From: JABWBJ01 sp036507855
GTDB lineage: Bacteria; Gemmatimonadota; Gemmatimonadetes; Gemmatimonadales; Gemmatimonadaceae
Length of the DNA stretch: 15,465 bases
Direction: 5' to 3'
Assembly (NCBI GenBank): GCA_036507855.1
Contig: DATCIJ010000201.1
Span: 1-15,465 of the forward strand
The position numbers were made by a program, and so were the translations under genes. This document shows, piece after piece, positions 1 to 6,846 of this stretch. The notes under the pieces are model-generated. The model saw nothing but the letters and a program-made list of their open reading frames with translations. It did not search any database and was not told where the DNA came from. Each line of letters starts with the position of its first letter. The stretch's first letter is position 1.

Positions 1-1522
1 CGCCTCGTTCGGGATCCACCAACCCGGTGAGTCGTTCAGCAAGTTCCTCGGCCAGCGACGCCGCCACGCCCGGATCCACGACGCCCGAGGCCTCCCGCCC
101 CTTCAGATTCAGGTAGATCCCACCGAAGCCTAACGCGTACGCCCGGGTGCGTCCCCAATCGACCTCGCCGAAGAACTCTCCGGCGTCGGGTCCGGGCGCC
201 ACGCCGTCACGAAGGACGAGATAGCCCTGTCGATGCAGCCATGCGTTCAGCCCCACGCCGCGCCGGAACGACGTGAACCCGTGGTCGGAGGCGACGATGA
301 GCAATGTGCGGTCGTCGACCGAGCGCATGACCGCGCCCACCACGGCGTCGCAGCGCCGGTAGTGATCCTCGATGGCGTGATCCCATTCGGGACGATGCGG
401 CTGGTCCTTGTTGGCCGGGTGCGACGGATCCAGGAATCGCCAGAACATGTGCTGGATGCGGTCCGGCGTGTCGAACAGGCAGAACAGCAGACCCTCGCGC
501 TGGCGATCGAGTTCGTGGCGCAGCATCGCCTCCCGCTCGCGCATGACGAGGTCGCATTGCGCCAGGAAGTCGTCTTCGTCCAGCCGGCCGTTCGACAGCC
601 CCGTGTGATCCTCGGCGATCCCCGCCGTATGGAATGGCCCCGAGATCGCCGCGAGTTCCGCGGCGTATTCCGGCGGCCGGCTGATGGGGAACATCGGCGA
701 CTCCGGATCGAAGTTCACCGGCGACGCGTACAGCTCCACGTGCGGGGTCAGCCTGACGAGCAGCAGTCGCACGATTCCGCGGACCGATGTGAGCAGCCCC
801 ACGCGGAACCGGAGCGAAACCCAGTCGCTCCACTTTCCGACTTCGAGCCGGACCGCGCCGGGGGTGACTTCCGTGGTGAGCGTGCCGGTGCCGGCCACGG
901 GGTCCGCCTCGAGCCTGAACGGAATGGTCACGTCCGTTCGTGACCGTGGATTTCGCGGCCCGATGAAACGGCCGGTGAATGCCGGGCCGTCGCGAACCAG
1001 TGCCACGACCTGCTCGCTCTCGCGCGGCGCGAGGTCCGGGGCATTCGAGTAGAACGTCGACGTGCCCAGTCCGCCGCGGATATCGGGCACTCCCATCCCC
1101 GACAACATGCGTCCGCGGGACTCGTCAGGCGGAAACGTGCAGGGACATCGAAGAACCGTCGATGAAATCCCCGCGTCCGACAACGCTTCCCAGACGGTGC
1201 GGCCACGCCGCAGGTTCACCGCCCTCGGCATCAGGAAGGCGCTTCGCTGTTCGTAGCGCGTCAGCGCCAGGTCAGGCAGGTAGGTGGCCGGGTCGCGCCT
1301 GAGGAAGTCGAAGATTCCGTGCCCGCCGGGATTGACGCCTGTGGCGAAGGTGGACCAGGCCACCGGCGTCTGCGCCGGCGTGGTCGTTGCCATTCGCGAG
1401 TAGCCGCCCGCATCGCGCAGCCTGGCAAGGTTCGGCAGGTCTCCGGATTCAATCAGGGCGTCGACAATGGTGGGTTCGAGTCCATCGAGGCCCACCACGA
1501 TCACCCGCCTCGACGGCGCCAT
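1..1522 (-). CDS. Alkaline-phosphatase-superfamily type I phosphodiesterase/nucleotide pyrophosphatase-like protein (3' end off window)
   Basis: An open frame runs leftward from ATG at 1522 off the window edge, giving 507 visible residues and no C-terminus. The N-terminus carries VIVVGLDG (Asp13, a predicted metal ligand), then a nucleophile block AQTPVAWSTFATG (Thr52 is the probable nucleophile) and GGHGIFDF. Further on come FDTPDRIQHMFW and SDHGF, which supply the Asp/His metal ligands typical of this superfamily. The last conserved His would lie beyond the edge. I see no signal peptide, so it is predicted cytoplasmic. The family hydrolyses phosphodiester or pyrophosphate bonds; the substrate here cannot be read from sequence. 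It follows a 39-residue ORF with a 6-base gap, so the two are probably co-transcribed, divergently from the PAPS synthase gene. A sulfatase-like or phosphoglycerol-transferase-like role is possible but less likely, given the GLDG/SDHG pattern. Confidence 0.85.
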   Translation of the reverse strand, partial: MAPSRRVIVVGLDGLEPTIVDALIESGDLPNLARLRDAGGYSRMATTTPAQTPVAWSTFATGVNPGGHGIFDFLRRDPATYLPDLALTRYEQRSAFLMPRAVNLRRGRTVWEALSDAGISSTVLRCPCTFPPDESRGRMLSGMGVPDIRGGLGTSTFYSNAPDLAPRESEQVVALVRDGPAFTGRFIGPRNPRSRTDVTIPFRLEADPVAGTGTLTTEVTPGAVRLEVGKWSDWVSLRFRVGLLTSVRGIVRLLLVRLTPHVELYASPVNFDPESPMFPISRPPEYAAELAAISGPFHTAGIAEDHTGLSNGRLDEDDFLAQCDLVMREREAMLRHELDRQREGLLFCLFDTPDRIQHMFWRFLDPSHPANKDQPHRPEWDHAIEDHYRRCDAVVGAVMRSVDDRTLLIVASDHGFTSFRRGVGLNAWLHRQGYLVLRDGVAPGPDAGEFFGEVDWGRTRAYALGFGGIYLNLKGREASGVVDPGVAASLAEELAERLTGLVDPERG

Positions 1523-1528
1523 CTGCGC

Positions 1529-1648
1529 CTATTGGCGCGCCGCGCGACCGGTCAGCCTCTGAACAACCAGCTTCACCATGCCCACCAGGCGGCGCCAGAA
1601 CATCATCACGAATCCGGCAACCGCGGCGAACACGGAGGCAATGGGCAT
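1529..1648 (-). CDS. Small hydrophobic/basic protein, 39 aa, unknown function
   Basis: This short ORF runs from ATG at 1648 to TAG at 1529-1531, six bases before the phosphodiesterase start. The product has one hydrophobic stretch (about residues 3-18, including AAVAGFVMMFW) followed by an amphipathic basic tail rich in Arg/Lys (RRLVGMVKLVVQRLTGRAAR). That is the look of a single-pass membrane microprotein with a positive-inside cytoplasmic tail. No strong Shine-Dalgarno sequence is visible. A weak promoter-like pair (TTCACG, 16 bases, TATATC) lies just upstream on the minus strand, leaving only a very short leader. I do not recognise a family. It could anchor or regulate its neighbour, or simply be a translated leader. 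The hydrophobic/basic composition and tight spacing favour a real gene. Confidence 0.5.
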   Translation of the reverse strand: MPIASVFAAVAGFVMMFWRRLVGMVKLVVQRLTGRAARQ

Positions 1649-1764
1649 CAGCGTATCAGGTCCGATATACAAGCGGCACGCTCTCCGTGAATGTTGCGGA
1701 CAACAGGGTGCGCATCGTCCACCGCCAGCTCGACTGTGGACTCCGTTCGTGCACTCCCGTCACA

Positions 1765-1808
1765 AGCTACCCGGCAACGGTATTGCGTTTACGTTGCCTC
1801 GGGTAGCT
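1765..1808. repeat. Imperfect inverted repeat in the divergent intergenic region
   Basis: The left arm AGCTACCCGGCAACG (1765-1779) is complementary to the right arm CGTTGCCTCGGGTAGCT (1792-1808), apart from two extra bases in the right arm. The loop is 12 bases. It lies 117 bases upstream of the minus-strand small ORF start and 157 bases upstream of the PAPS synthase start. Neither side has a T-run, so an intrinsic terminator is unlikely; an operator or a structured leader element is more plausible. The rest of the 1649-1965 region holds no gene I can support. A TTGACG at 1926-1931 has no convincing -10 partner. Confidence 0.5.
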
Positions 1809-1965
1809 GAAGCTGCGACTTGTTGCACTTTTCCGGCCACTGATGGGGCCACGCAGCGCGGAGCTCGACGACCCGATCCGTTCCAGGGCCCGCCACGGCA
1901 ACCCGATGCAGTACAACCGGTTACATTGACGCACCACAACCTTCTCGAACCATCGGAATATTCGA

Positions 1966-3744
1966 ATGTCCAAGGGAGTAACTGTCTGGTTCACTGGCCT
2001 CTCCGGGTCCGGCAAGACCACCGTGGCGACCCGCGTGCATGACCTATTGCACGAACGCCACATCCACGCCGAGCGGCTCGACGGGGACGTCGTCCGTCGC
2101 AGCCTGACGCGGGACCTCGGCTTCTCGAAGGAAGACCGGGACAAGAACATCGAGCGCGTCACGTTCGTGGCCAAGCTGCTGACACGGAACGGCGTCGTCG
2201 TGCTCACCGCGTTCATATCGCCGTACCGCCGCATGCGCGACAACGCGCGCGCCGAGATCGCGGACTTCATCGAGGTATACGTGCGCACGCCGATGGAAGT
2301 GCTGCTTGAGCGTGACGTGAAGGGCATGTACAAGAAGGCGATGGCCGGCGAGATCCAGAACTTCACGGGCGTCAACGATCCGTACGAAGAACCGGAAAAC
2401 CCGGAACTCGTGCTCGACACCGCCGCCGAGTCGATCGAGGAGAGCGCACTCCGCGTGATCGCCCTGCTCGAGGAAAAGGGCTACGTCCCTCGTGGAACGG
2501 CGAGCTCGGTGTCGTCCGTCGTCGACCAGGCGAGCGCGGCCAGACGGCACGTGGAATCCCGGCGCACGCCGGGACCGAGTGTTCCCCACGGGGGTTCGCT
2601 CGTGAACCGTGAGCTGCAGGGAGATGCGCTGAAGTCGGCCCTTGCTCACGCGAGGGAACTCCCACGCCTGACGCTCGACGAGCGCGAGCTGAGCGACCTC
2701 GAAATGATCGGCGTCGGCGCGCTGTCACCGCTTACGGGGTTCTTGCGCCGGATGGATTACGAGACCGTCGTTGAAAGCATGCGTCTTTCCGATGGGCTGA
2801 TCTGGGCGATGCCCGTGACCAAGGCCGTGAGCGCCGCGGAGGCCGCGTCGCTCAAGGAAGGCCAGGAAGTCACGCTGGTGGACGAATCGGGCGAGGCGAT
2901 GGCGATCCTGCAGGTGACGGACATCTACTCGTACGACAAGAAGCACGAAGCGCAGAAGTGCTTTGGCACCACCGAGGCGGCGCACCCGGGCGTCGCGCGC
3001 CTCTACGCCCAGGGCGACATGCTGATCGGCGGGCCCGTTCAGGTCCTTCGCCGTCCCGCGTACAGCCAGTTCAACGAGCATCGCTTGACGCCGCTCGAGA
3101 CGCGCAAGCAGATGGACGAGAAGGGATGGAAGACCGTTGTCGGTTTCCAGACACGCAACCCCGTACACCGCGCGCATGAATACCTGCAGAAGGTCGCGCT
3201 CGAGACCATCGACGGCCTGCTGCTGCACCCGCTCGTTGGGGCCACGAAGTCGGATGACGTGCCGGCCGACGTGCGGATGCAGACGTACGAGGAAATTCTG
3301 TCGCACTACTATCCGAAGAGCCGGGTAATGCTCGCCGTATTCCCGGCGGCGATGCGTTATGCGGGGCCGCGTGAGGCGGTCTGGCACGCCATCTGTCGGA
3401 AGAACTACGGCTGCACGCACTTCATCGTGGGTCGCGATCACGCCGGCGTCGGCAACTACTACGGGTCGTATGACGCCCAGATTCTCATCGACGCGCTTCC
3501 GCCCCACGAATTGGGCATCATCGCGGTGAAGTATGAGCACACGTTCTACTGCCGGACGTGCGGCAACATGGCGTCGACGCGGACGTGCCCGCACGGCAAG
3601 GAGCATCACGTCATCCTGAGCGGCACGAAGGTGCGCGAGATGCTCACCAACGGCGAACTGCCGCCGCCGGAGTTCACGCGCCCCGAGGTTGCGCGCATCC
3701 TCATGGACGCGTACCAGGCGCAGGCAACGGCCGCGGCGCGCTGA
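1966..3744 (+). CDS. Bifunctional PAPS synthase: N-terminal APS kinase, C-terminal ATP sulfurylase
   Basis: The 592-residue protein has two enzymes in the order kinase then sulfurylase. Residues 1 to about 180 are an APS kinase: P-loop GLSGSGKT (11-18), LDGDVVRRSL (Asp39, Asp41), LGFSKEDR, AFISPYR and NFTGVNDPYEEP. A low-complexity linker (about 178-212) follows. The ATP sulfurylase has a PUA-like front part (about 213-365) and the catalytic motifs QTRNPVHRAH (395-404), MRYAGPREA and GRDHAGVG (489-496). A Cys-x2-Cys...CPH cluster (529-543) could bind zinc. Together the domains turn sulfate and ATP into APS and then PAPS, the sulfate donor for sulfotransferases. The domain order matches animal PAPS synthases and is opposite to the fungal and Aquifex fusions. 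All key residues look intact. ATG at 1966 starts three codons before the first core strand; no strong Shine-Dalgarno is visible. It is the first gene of the plus-strand run. Confidence 0.95.
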   Translation: MSKGVTVWFTGLSGSGKTTVATRVHDLLHERHIHAERLDGDVVRRSLTRDLGFSKEDRDKNIERVTFVAKLLTRNGVVVLTAFISPYRRMRDNARAEIADFIEVYVRTPMEVLLERDVKGMYKKAMAGEIQNFTGVNDPYEEPENPELVLDTAAESIEESALRVIALLEEKGYVPRGTASSVSSVVDQASAARRHVESRRTPGPSVPHGGSLVNRELQGDALKSALAHARELPRLTLDERELSDLEMIGVGALSPLTGFLRRMDYETVVESMRLSDGLIWAMPVTKAVSAAEAASLKEGQEVTLVDESGEAMAILQVTDIYSYDKKHEAQKCFGTTEAAHPGVARLYAQGDMLIGGPVQVLRRPAYSQFNEHRLTPLETRKQMDEKGWKTVVGFQTRNPVHRAHEYLQKVALETIDGLLLHPLVGATKSDDVPADVRMQTYEEILSHYYPKSRVMLAVFPAAMRYAGPREAVWHAICRKNYGCTHFIVGRDHAGVGNYYGSYDAQILIDALPPHELGIIAVKYEHTFYCRTCGNMASTRTCPHGKEHHVILSGTKVREMLTNGELPPPEFTRPEVARILMDAYQAQATAAAR

Positions 3745-3748
3745 CATC

Positions 3749-3783
3749 GGAGATGCGAGACGGCCGACGTGAGATGGGAGACG
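3749..3783 (+). repeat. Five-heptad array (GGAGAYG type), copy 1
   Basis: These 35 bases read as five consecutive 7-base units. Units 1 and 5 are GGAGATG and GGAGACG. Units 2 and 4 differ from that form at the first base. Unit 3 (GCCGACG) is diverged. The array fills the gap after the PAPS synthase stop and covers all candidate starts of the PHP gene, so the first ten or so codons of that gene would come from the repeat. A second array of the same length lies in the opposite orientation at 4712-4746. Confidence 0.6.
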
Positions 3784-4637
3784 TGAAGGCAACTCCCGGC
3801 CCGCGCTTCGCAGATCTGCAATTGCATTCCAGCGCCTCCGACGGATCAGACAGCCCGTCGGAGGTGGTTCGCCGCGCGGCGCGAAAGGGCTTCGCGGCGA
3901 TCGCATTGACCGACCATGACACCATGGATGGCGTGCCCGAAGCCGCCACCGAAGCGGCCGCGCACGGCATCGAACTCATTCCAGCCTGTGAACTGTCCAC
4001 GCTCGATGACGCTGAGCGCCAGATCGACATCCTGGCGTACGGCATCAACGTGGACGACGTGGAATTTCAGGCCACGCTCAACACGATCAGGTCCGGACGG
4101 CTTGGACGCGCATACCTCATGGTCCAGCGGCTGAATGAGCTGGGCTACGCCGTGTCATGGGAACGCGTGCAGGCCATCGCGGGCGGCGAGAACATCGGGA
4201 GGCCGCACGTGGCCAGAGCGATGGTGGAGGCAGGGGTCGTTCCGACCGTGAAGGCGGCCTTCACGGAGGAGTTCATTCTGGACGGCGGCCGGTGTTACGT
4301 GCAGCGCGTGAAGATCACGCCCACCGGGGCGATCGAGCAGATTCACCGCGCTGGTGGCGTCGCGGTCGCGGCTCACCCTGGTCGCACCGGGCTGACCGAC
4401 GAGGACGTGTCGCACCTTGCGTCGTCGGGCCTGGACGGGATCGAGGTTCATTATCCACGACACTCCCGGGCCGAGACCACGCGGTTCGCCGAGCTGGCCG
4501 GCCGCCACGAGTTGCTGGTGACCGGCGGCTCGGATGATCACGGTGACGTCAATGAAGGGCGACTCATGGGGCGTGTTCGATTGCCCTGGCTCCATGTGGA
4601 GCGTCTCAGGGAGGCAATTGCGCGTCGCGCCGGTTAG
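3753..4637 (+). CDS. PHP-family phosphoesterase, YciV/TrpH-like (candidate PAP / nucleoside 3',5'-bisphosphate phosphatase)
   Basis: The PHP metal-site motifs occur in order: ADLQLHSSASDG, ALTDHDTMDG, IPACELS, NIGRPHVARAM, AVAAHPGRTG and GGSDDHGD. About 284-294 residues is the usual size for the stand-alone YciV/TrpH type. Studied members hydrolyse nucleoside 3',5'-bisphosphates such as pAp, or trim short RNA 5' ends. Lying 8 bases after a PAPS synthase, it would fit removal of PAP, the inhibitory by-product of sulfotransferases; that role is inferred. One oddity: the first His of the usual HxH is Gln (LQLH). The start is uncertain. ATG 3753 is listed, while ATG 3774 and GTG 3783 are in frame and all lie inside a heptad repeat. 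The conserved domain begins at about base 3807. Confidence 0.85.
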   Translation: MRDGRREMGDVKATPGPRFADLQLHSSASDGSDSPSEVVRRAARKGFAAIALTDHDTMDGVPEAATEAAAHGIELIPACELSTLDDAERQIDILAYGINVDDVEFQATLNTIRSGRLGRAYLMVQRLNELGYAVSWERVQAIAGGENIGRPHVARAMVEAGVVPTVKAAFTEEFILDGGRCYVQRVKITPTGAIEQIHRAGGVAVAAHPGRTGLTDEDVSHLASSGLDGIEVHYPRHSRAETTRFAELAGRHELLVTGGSDDHGDVNEGRLMGRVRLPWLHVERLREAIARRAG

Positions 4638-4695
4638 ATCATTCAGGCGTCGAAGGGCGGATTGAATACGCGCCAGTGGCGAGCAGTTCGAGGTT

Positions 4696-6249
4696 GTGGC
4701 AGGTGCGAACCCATGTCCCATCTCCGGTCTCCCGTCTCCCGTCTCCTTGACCGAACCCGTTAGGCGCGATCCGCGGCTCGAGCCGGCCGCCTTCCGCTGG
4801 CCCGCGGAGCGGCCGCGCCACACGCCCCCGGCAGGAGAGCGCGCGGTCGCTCTGCGTGGCCTGCGCTGGCAGACGGTGGTCAGGTACGCGGTCATCTGGG
4901 GAAGCGTCGCCATTGCCCTCGCGGTCTACCTGGCGCCTGCCCCGACGGGGTTGACGGCGCAGGGGAAGACCTCGTGGGCCGTCTTCATTCTCTGCACGGG
5001 GCTGTGGGTTTCGAATGCAGTCCCCTTCGGCATCACCGGGCTCCTCGCCATCGCGCTGCTCGCCATCACGGGCGCGATGAAGGCGTCCGAGGCCTTTGCC
5101 GCCTTCGGCAACTCGGCCGTCTTCTTCCTGATCGGCGTCTTCATCATTGCCGCGGCGCTGATCGAGAGTGGCCTCAGCAAGCGCTGCGCCCTGCTCTTCC
5201 TGCGGCCGTTCGAGCGCTCTCCCTATGCCTTCGCCACCGGCATGCTGCTGGCCGGCGCGTTCGGCACAATCTGGATGCCTAACCAGGCAACATCGGCGCT
5301 GCTCTTCCCTATCGCGGTGGAAGTCGTGCTGGCCCTCCGCCTTGCGGTCGGGAAAAGCGCGTACGCCAAAGTCCTTTTCCTGTCGCTGGCCTGGGGCGCC
5401 ATGATCGGATCGAACGCCAGCTTTCTGGGAAGCACCCGGGCCGCGCTGGCCATCGGCATGCTCCAGGAGAAACACGGCATGGGCATTTCCTTTGCCCAAT
5501 GGGTGGTCGCGGCCCTGCCGATGGTCGTGCTGGGGTGTGCAGCGGCGCCCTTCGTGCTGCGGCTGTGCTTCCCCCGGGAGCAGGTCGCCTTCACGGCCGC
5601 GCGTGAGGTGCTGGAGGACGCGGTGCGGGAGATGGGCCCGATCGGTCGTCGCCAGTGGACCGTGGCCACGATCGTGTCGCTCACCATTGCCGCGTGGGTG
5701 ATCCTCGGCAACCGCGTGGATCTCGCCGTGATCGGTCTCCTGGGCAGCGCCGCGTTGTTCGCCACCGGCTCCATCGCCTGGGAAGAGGCGGAGCGCCGCA
5801 TCTATTGGAACATCGTCCTCATGTACGGGGGGGCCATCGCGCTGGGCATCGTCATTGATCGCACGGGAGCGGCTCGATGGCTGGTGGATTCCGTACTCCA
5901 CGGCGCAGCCATTCAGCCAACGCTCGCCGTCGCAGTCGTCGCCCTCGGCACGCTCCTGCTGTCCGAGTTCATGAGCAACGCCGCGGCTGTGGCGGTAGTG
6001 CTGCCACTGGCCTTCAGCATGGCCAGCCAGCTCGGCGCGTCTCCCGTCGCGCTCACGCTGGCGACGTCCATCGGCGCCGGACTCGATTTCGCGCTGCCGT
6101 TCAGCTCCGCGCCCAATACCATCGTCTTTTCCAGTGGCTACCTTCGAATGGTAGACGTGGTGAAGGCCGGCGGCGCTATGACGATTGTCTCCGTGCTGCT
6201 GGTGGTGCTGCTGGTCTGGGTTTGGTGGCCGCTCCTGGGACTGGTATGA
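4696..6249 (+). CDS. SLC13/DASS-type sodium-coupled anion permease (candidate sulfate importer)
   Basis: The protein is up to 517 residues, with about 11-12 hydrophobic segments from residue 64 to the end. Two halves show the inverted-repeat pattern of the SLC13/CitT family: NAVPFGITGLLAIALLAITG and IWMPNQATSALLFP in the first, MSNAAAVAVVLPLAF and FALPFSSAPNTIVFSSG in the second. The family imports sulfate or dicarboxylates with sodium. Sulfate is the likely substrate here because an ATP sulfurylase and two APS kinases flank it. The first half lacks the usual Ser-Asn-Thr and has Pro-Asn-Gln instead. The start is uncertain: GTG 4696 is listed, but the next residues are encoded by a heptad repeat, and TTG 4747 directly after the repeat is an alternative. 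The 3' end overlaps the next gene by ATGA, implying translational coupling. Confidence 0.85.
   Translation: MAGANPCPISGLPSPVSLTEPVRRDPRLEPAAFRWPAERPRHTPPAGERAVALRGLRWQTVVRYAVIWGSVAIALAVYLAPAPTGLTAQGKTSWAVFILCTGLWVSNAVPFGITGLLAIALLAITGAMKASEAFAAFGNSAVFFLIGVFIIAAALIESGLSKRCALLFLRPFERSPYAFATGMLLAGAFGTIWMPNQATSALLFPIAVEVVLALRLAVGKSAYAKVLFLSLAWGAMIGSNASFLGSTRAALAIGMLQEKHGMGISFAQWVVAALPMVVLGCAAAPFVLRLCFPREQVAFTAAREVLEDAVREMGPIGRRQWTVATIVSLTIAAWVILGNRVDLAVIGLLGSAALFATGSIAWEEAERRIYWNIVLMYGGAIALGIVIDRTGAARWLVDSVLHGAAIQPTLAVAVVALGTLLLSEFMSNAAAVAVVLPLAFSMASQLGASPVALTLATSIGAGLDFALPFSSAPNTIVFSSGYLRMVDVVKAGGAMTIVSVLLVVLLVWVWWPLLGLV
4712..4746 (-). repeat. Five-heptad array (GGAGAYG type), copy 2, inverted
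   Basis: Read on the minus strand, this is five consecutive heptads: two GGAGACG, then GGAGACC, GGAGATG and GGACATG. It is 35 bases long, the same as the copy at 3749-3783, and in the opposite orientation, so the two arrays bracket the PHP gene. It sits where the permease N-terminus would be translated from the GTG start, which argues for a later start for that gene. Confidence 0.6.
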
Positions 6250-6845
6250 ACACGCTGAACGGCGCGACACTCTGGTTCACCGGACTGCCCTCGTCAGGCA
6301 AGTCGACGATTGCCCGTGAAGTCTTCCAGCGCCTGCTGGACCGCGGGCTGCCGGTCGAGCTGCTCGATGGTGCCGAAGTCCGGGAAAGCCTGTCGAGGGG
6401 GTTGAGCTTCTCGAAGGAAGACCGCGAGGAGCACATTCGGCGGATCGGTTATGTGGCCAAGCTCCTCTCGCGGAACGGCGTCATCGCCATCTGCGCCGCC
6501 GTCTCGCCGTACCGTGCCACACGCGACGAGGTGCGCCGCAATACCACGCACTTCGTCGAGATCTACGTCGAGTGTCCCGTTGCGGTGGCCGAAGCGCGCG
6601 ACCGCGACGGGTGGTATGCCCGGGCGCGGCGGGGCGAGGTCCAGGATTTCACCGGGGTGAACGCCCCGTATGAGCCGCCAGACTCCCCGGAAGTTCACAT
6701 TCGGTCCGACCAGGAGTCGGTCGACGACGCCGCGACGCGGGTTCTCGCGCGGCTCGAAGACCTCGAACTCATCCGGCGCGTCGACGACGAGGCGAAAGCG
6801 CGCGAAGAGATCCGGAAACGCCTGGCGGCCCTGGGCTACCTCTGA
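6246..6845 (+). CDS. cysC: Adenylylsulfate (APS) kinase, stand-alone paralogue
   Basis: A 199-residue APS kinase-like protein with P-loop GLPSSGKS (13-20), SFSKEDREEHIRR, AAVSPYR and DFTGVNAPYEPP, all at family spacing. The reaction would be phosphorylation of APS to PAPS. It duplicates the kinase half of the fusion at 1966-3744, but differs at a usually conserved site: DGDxxR reads DGAEVR, so the second Asp is Ala43. A C-terminal extension of about 20 residues ends in EEIRKRLAALGYL. ATG at 6246 overlaps the permease stop (ATGA), and the asnB start follows the stop by one base, so it is firmly inside the operon. It may be a true second APS kinase, or a kinase with altered substrate or activity. 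Confidence 0.9.
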   Translation: MNTLNGATLWFTGLPSSGKSTIAREVFQRLLDRGLPVELLDGAEVRESLSRGLSFSKEDREEHIRRIGYVAKLLSRNGVIAICAAVSPYRATRDEVRRNTTHFVEIYVECPVAVAEARDRDGWYARARRGEVQDFTGVNAPYEPPDSPEVHIRSDQESVDDAATRVLARLEDLELIRRVDDEAKAREEIRKRLAALGYL

Positions 6846-6846
6846 G

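Noticed and set aside
233..943. 236-residue plus-strand open frame
   Set aside because: Antisense to the phosphodiesterase, which shows the family motifs continuously on the minus strand.
1920..1965. TTGACG at 1926-1931 as a -35 box for the PAPS operon
   Set aside because: No acceptable -10 at 16-18 bases; the A/T-rich GAATATTC lies too close to the start codon.
2725..3906. 393-residue minus-strand open frame
   Set aside because: Antisense shadow of the ATP sulfurylase domain, whose motifs are fully intact on the plus strand.
4639..6270. Long 543-residue minus-strand open frame
   Set aside because: It lies opposite the SLC13 permease; the composition is Gln/His/Arg/Gly-rich antisense of a membrane protein, with no domain.
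6670..6846. N-terminal extension of AsnB
   Set aside because: The catalytic Cys must follow the initiator Met; MCGIAGF at 6847 sets the start, and the extension overlaps the APS kinase out of frame.
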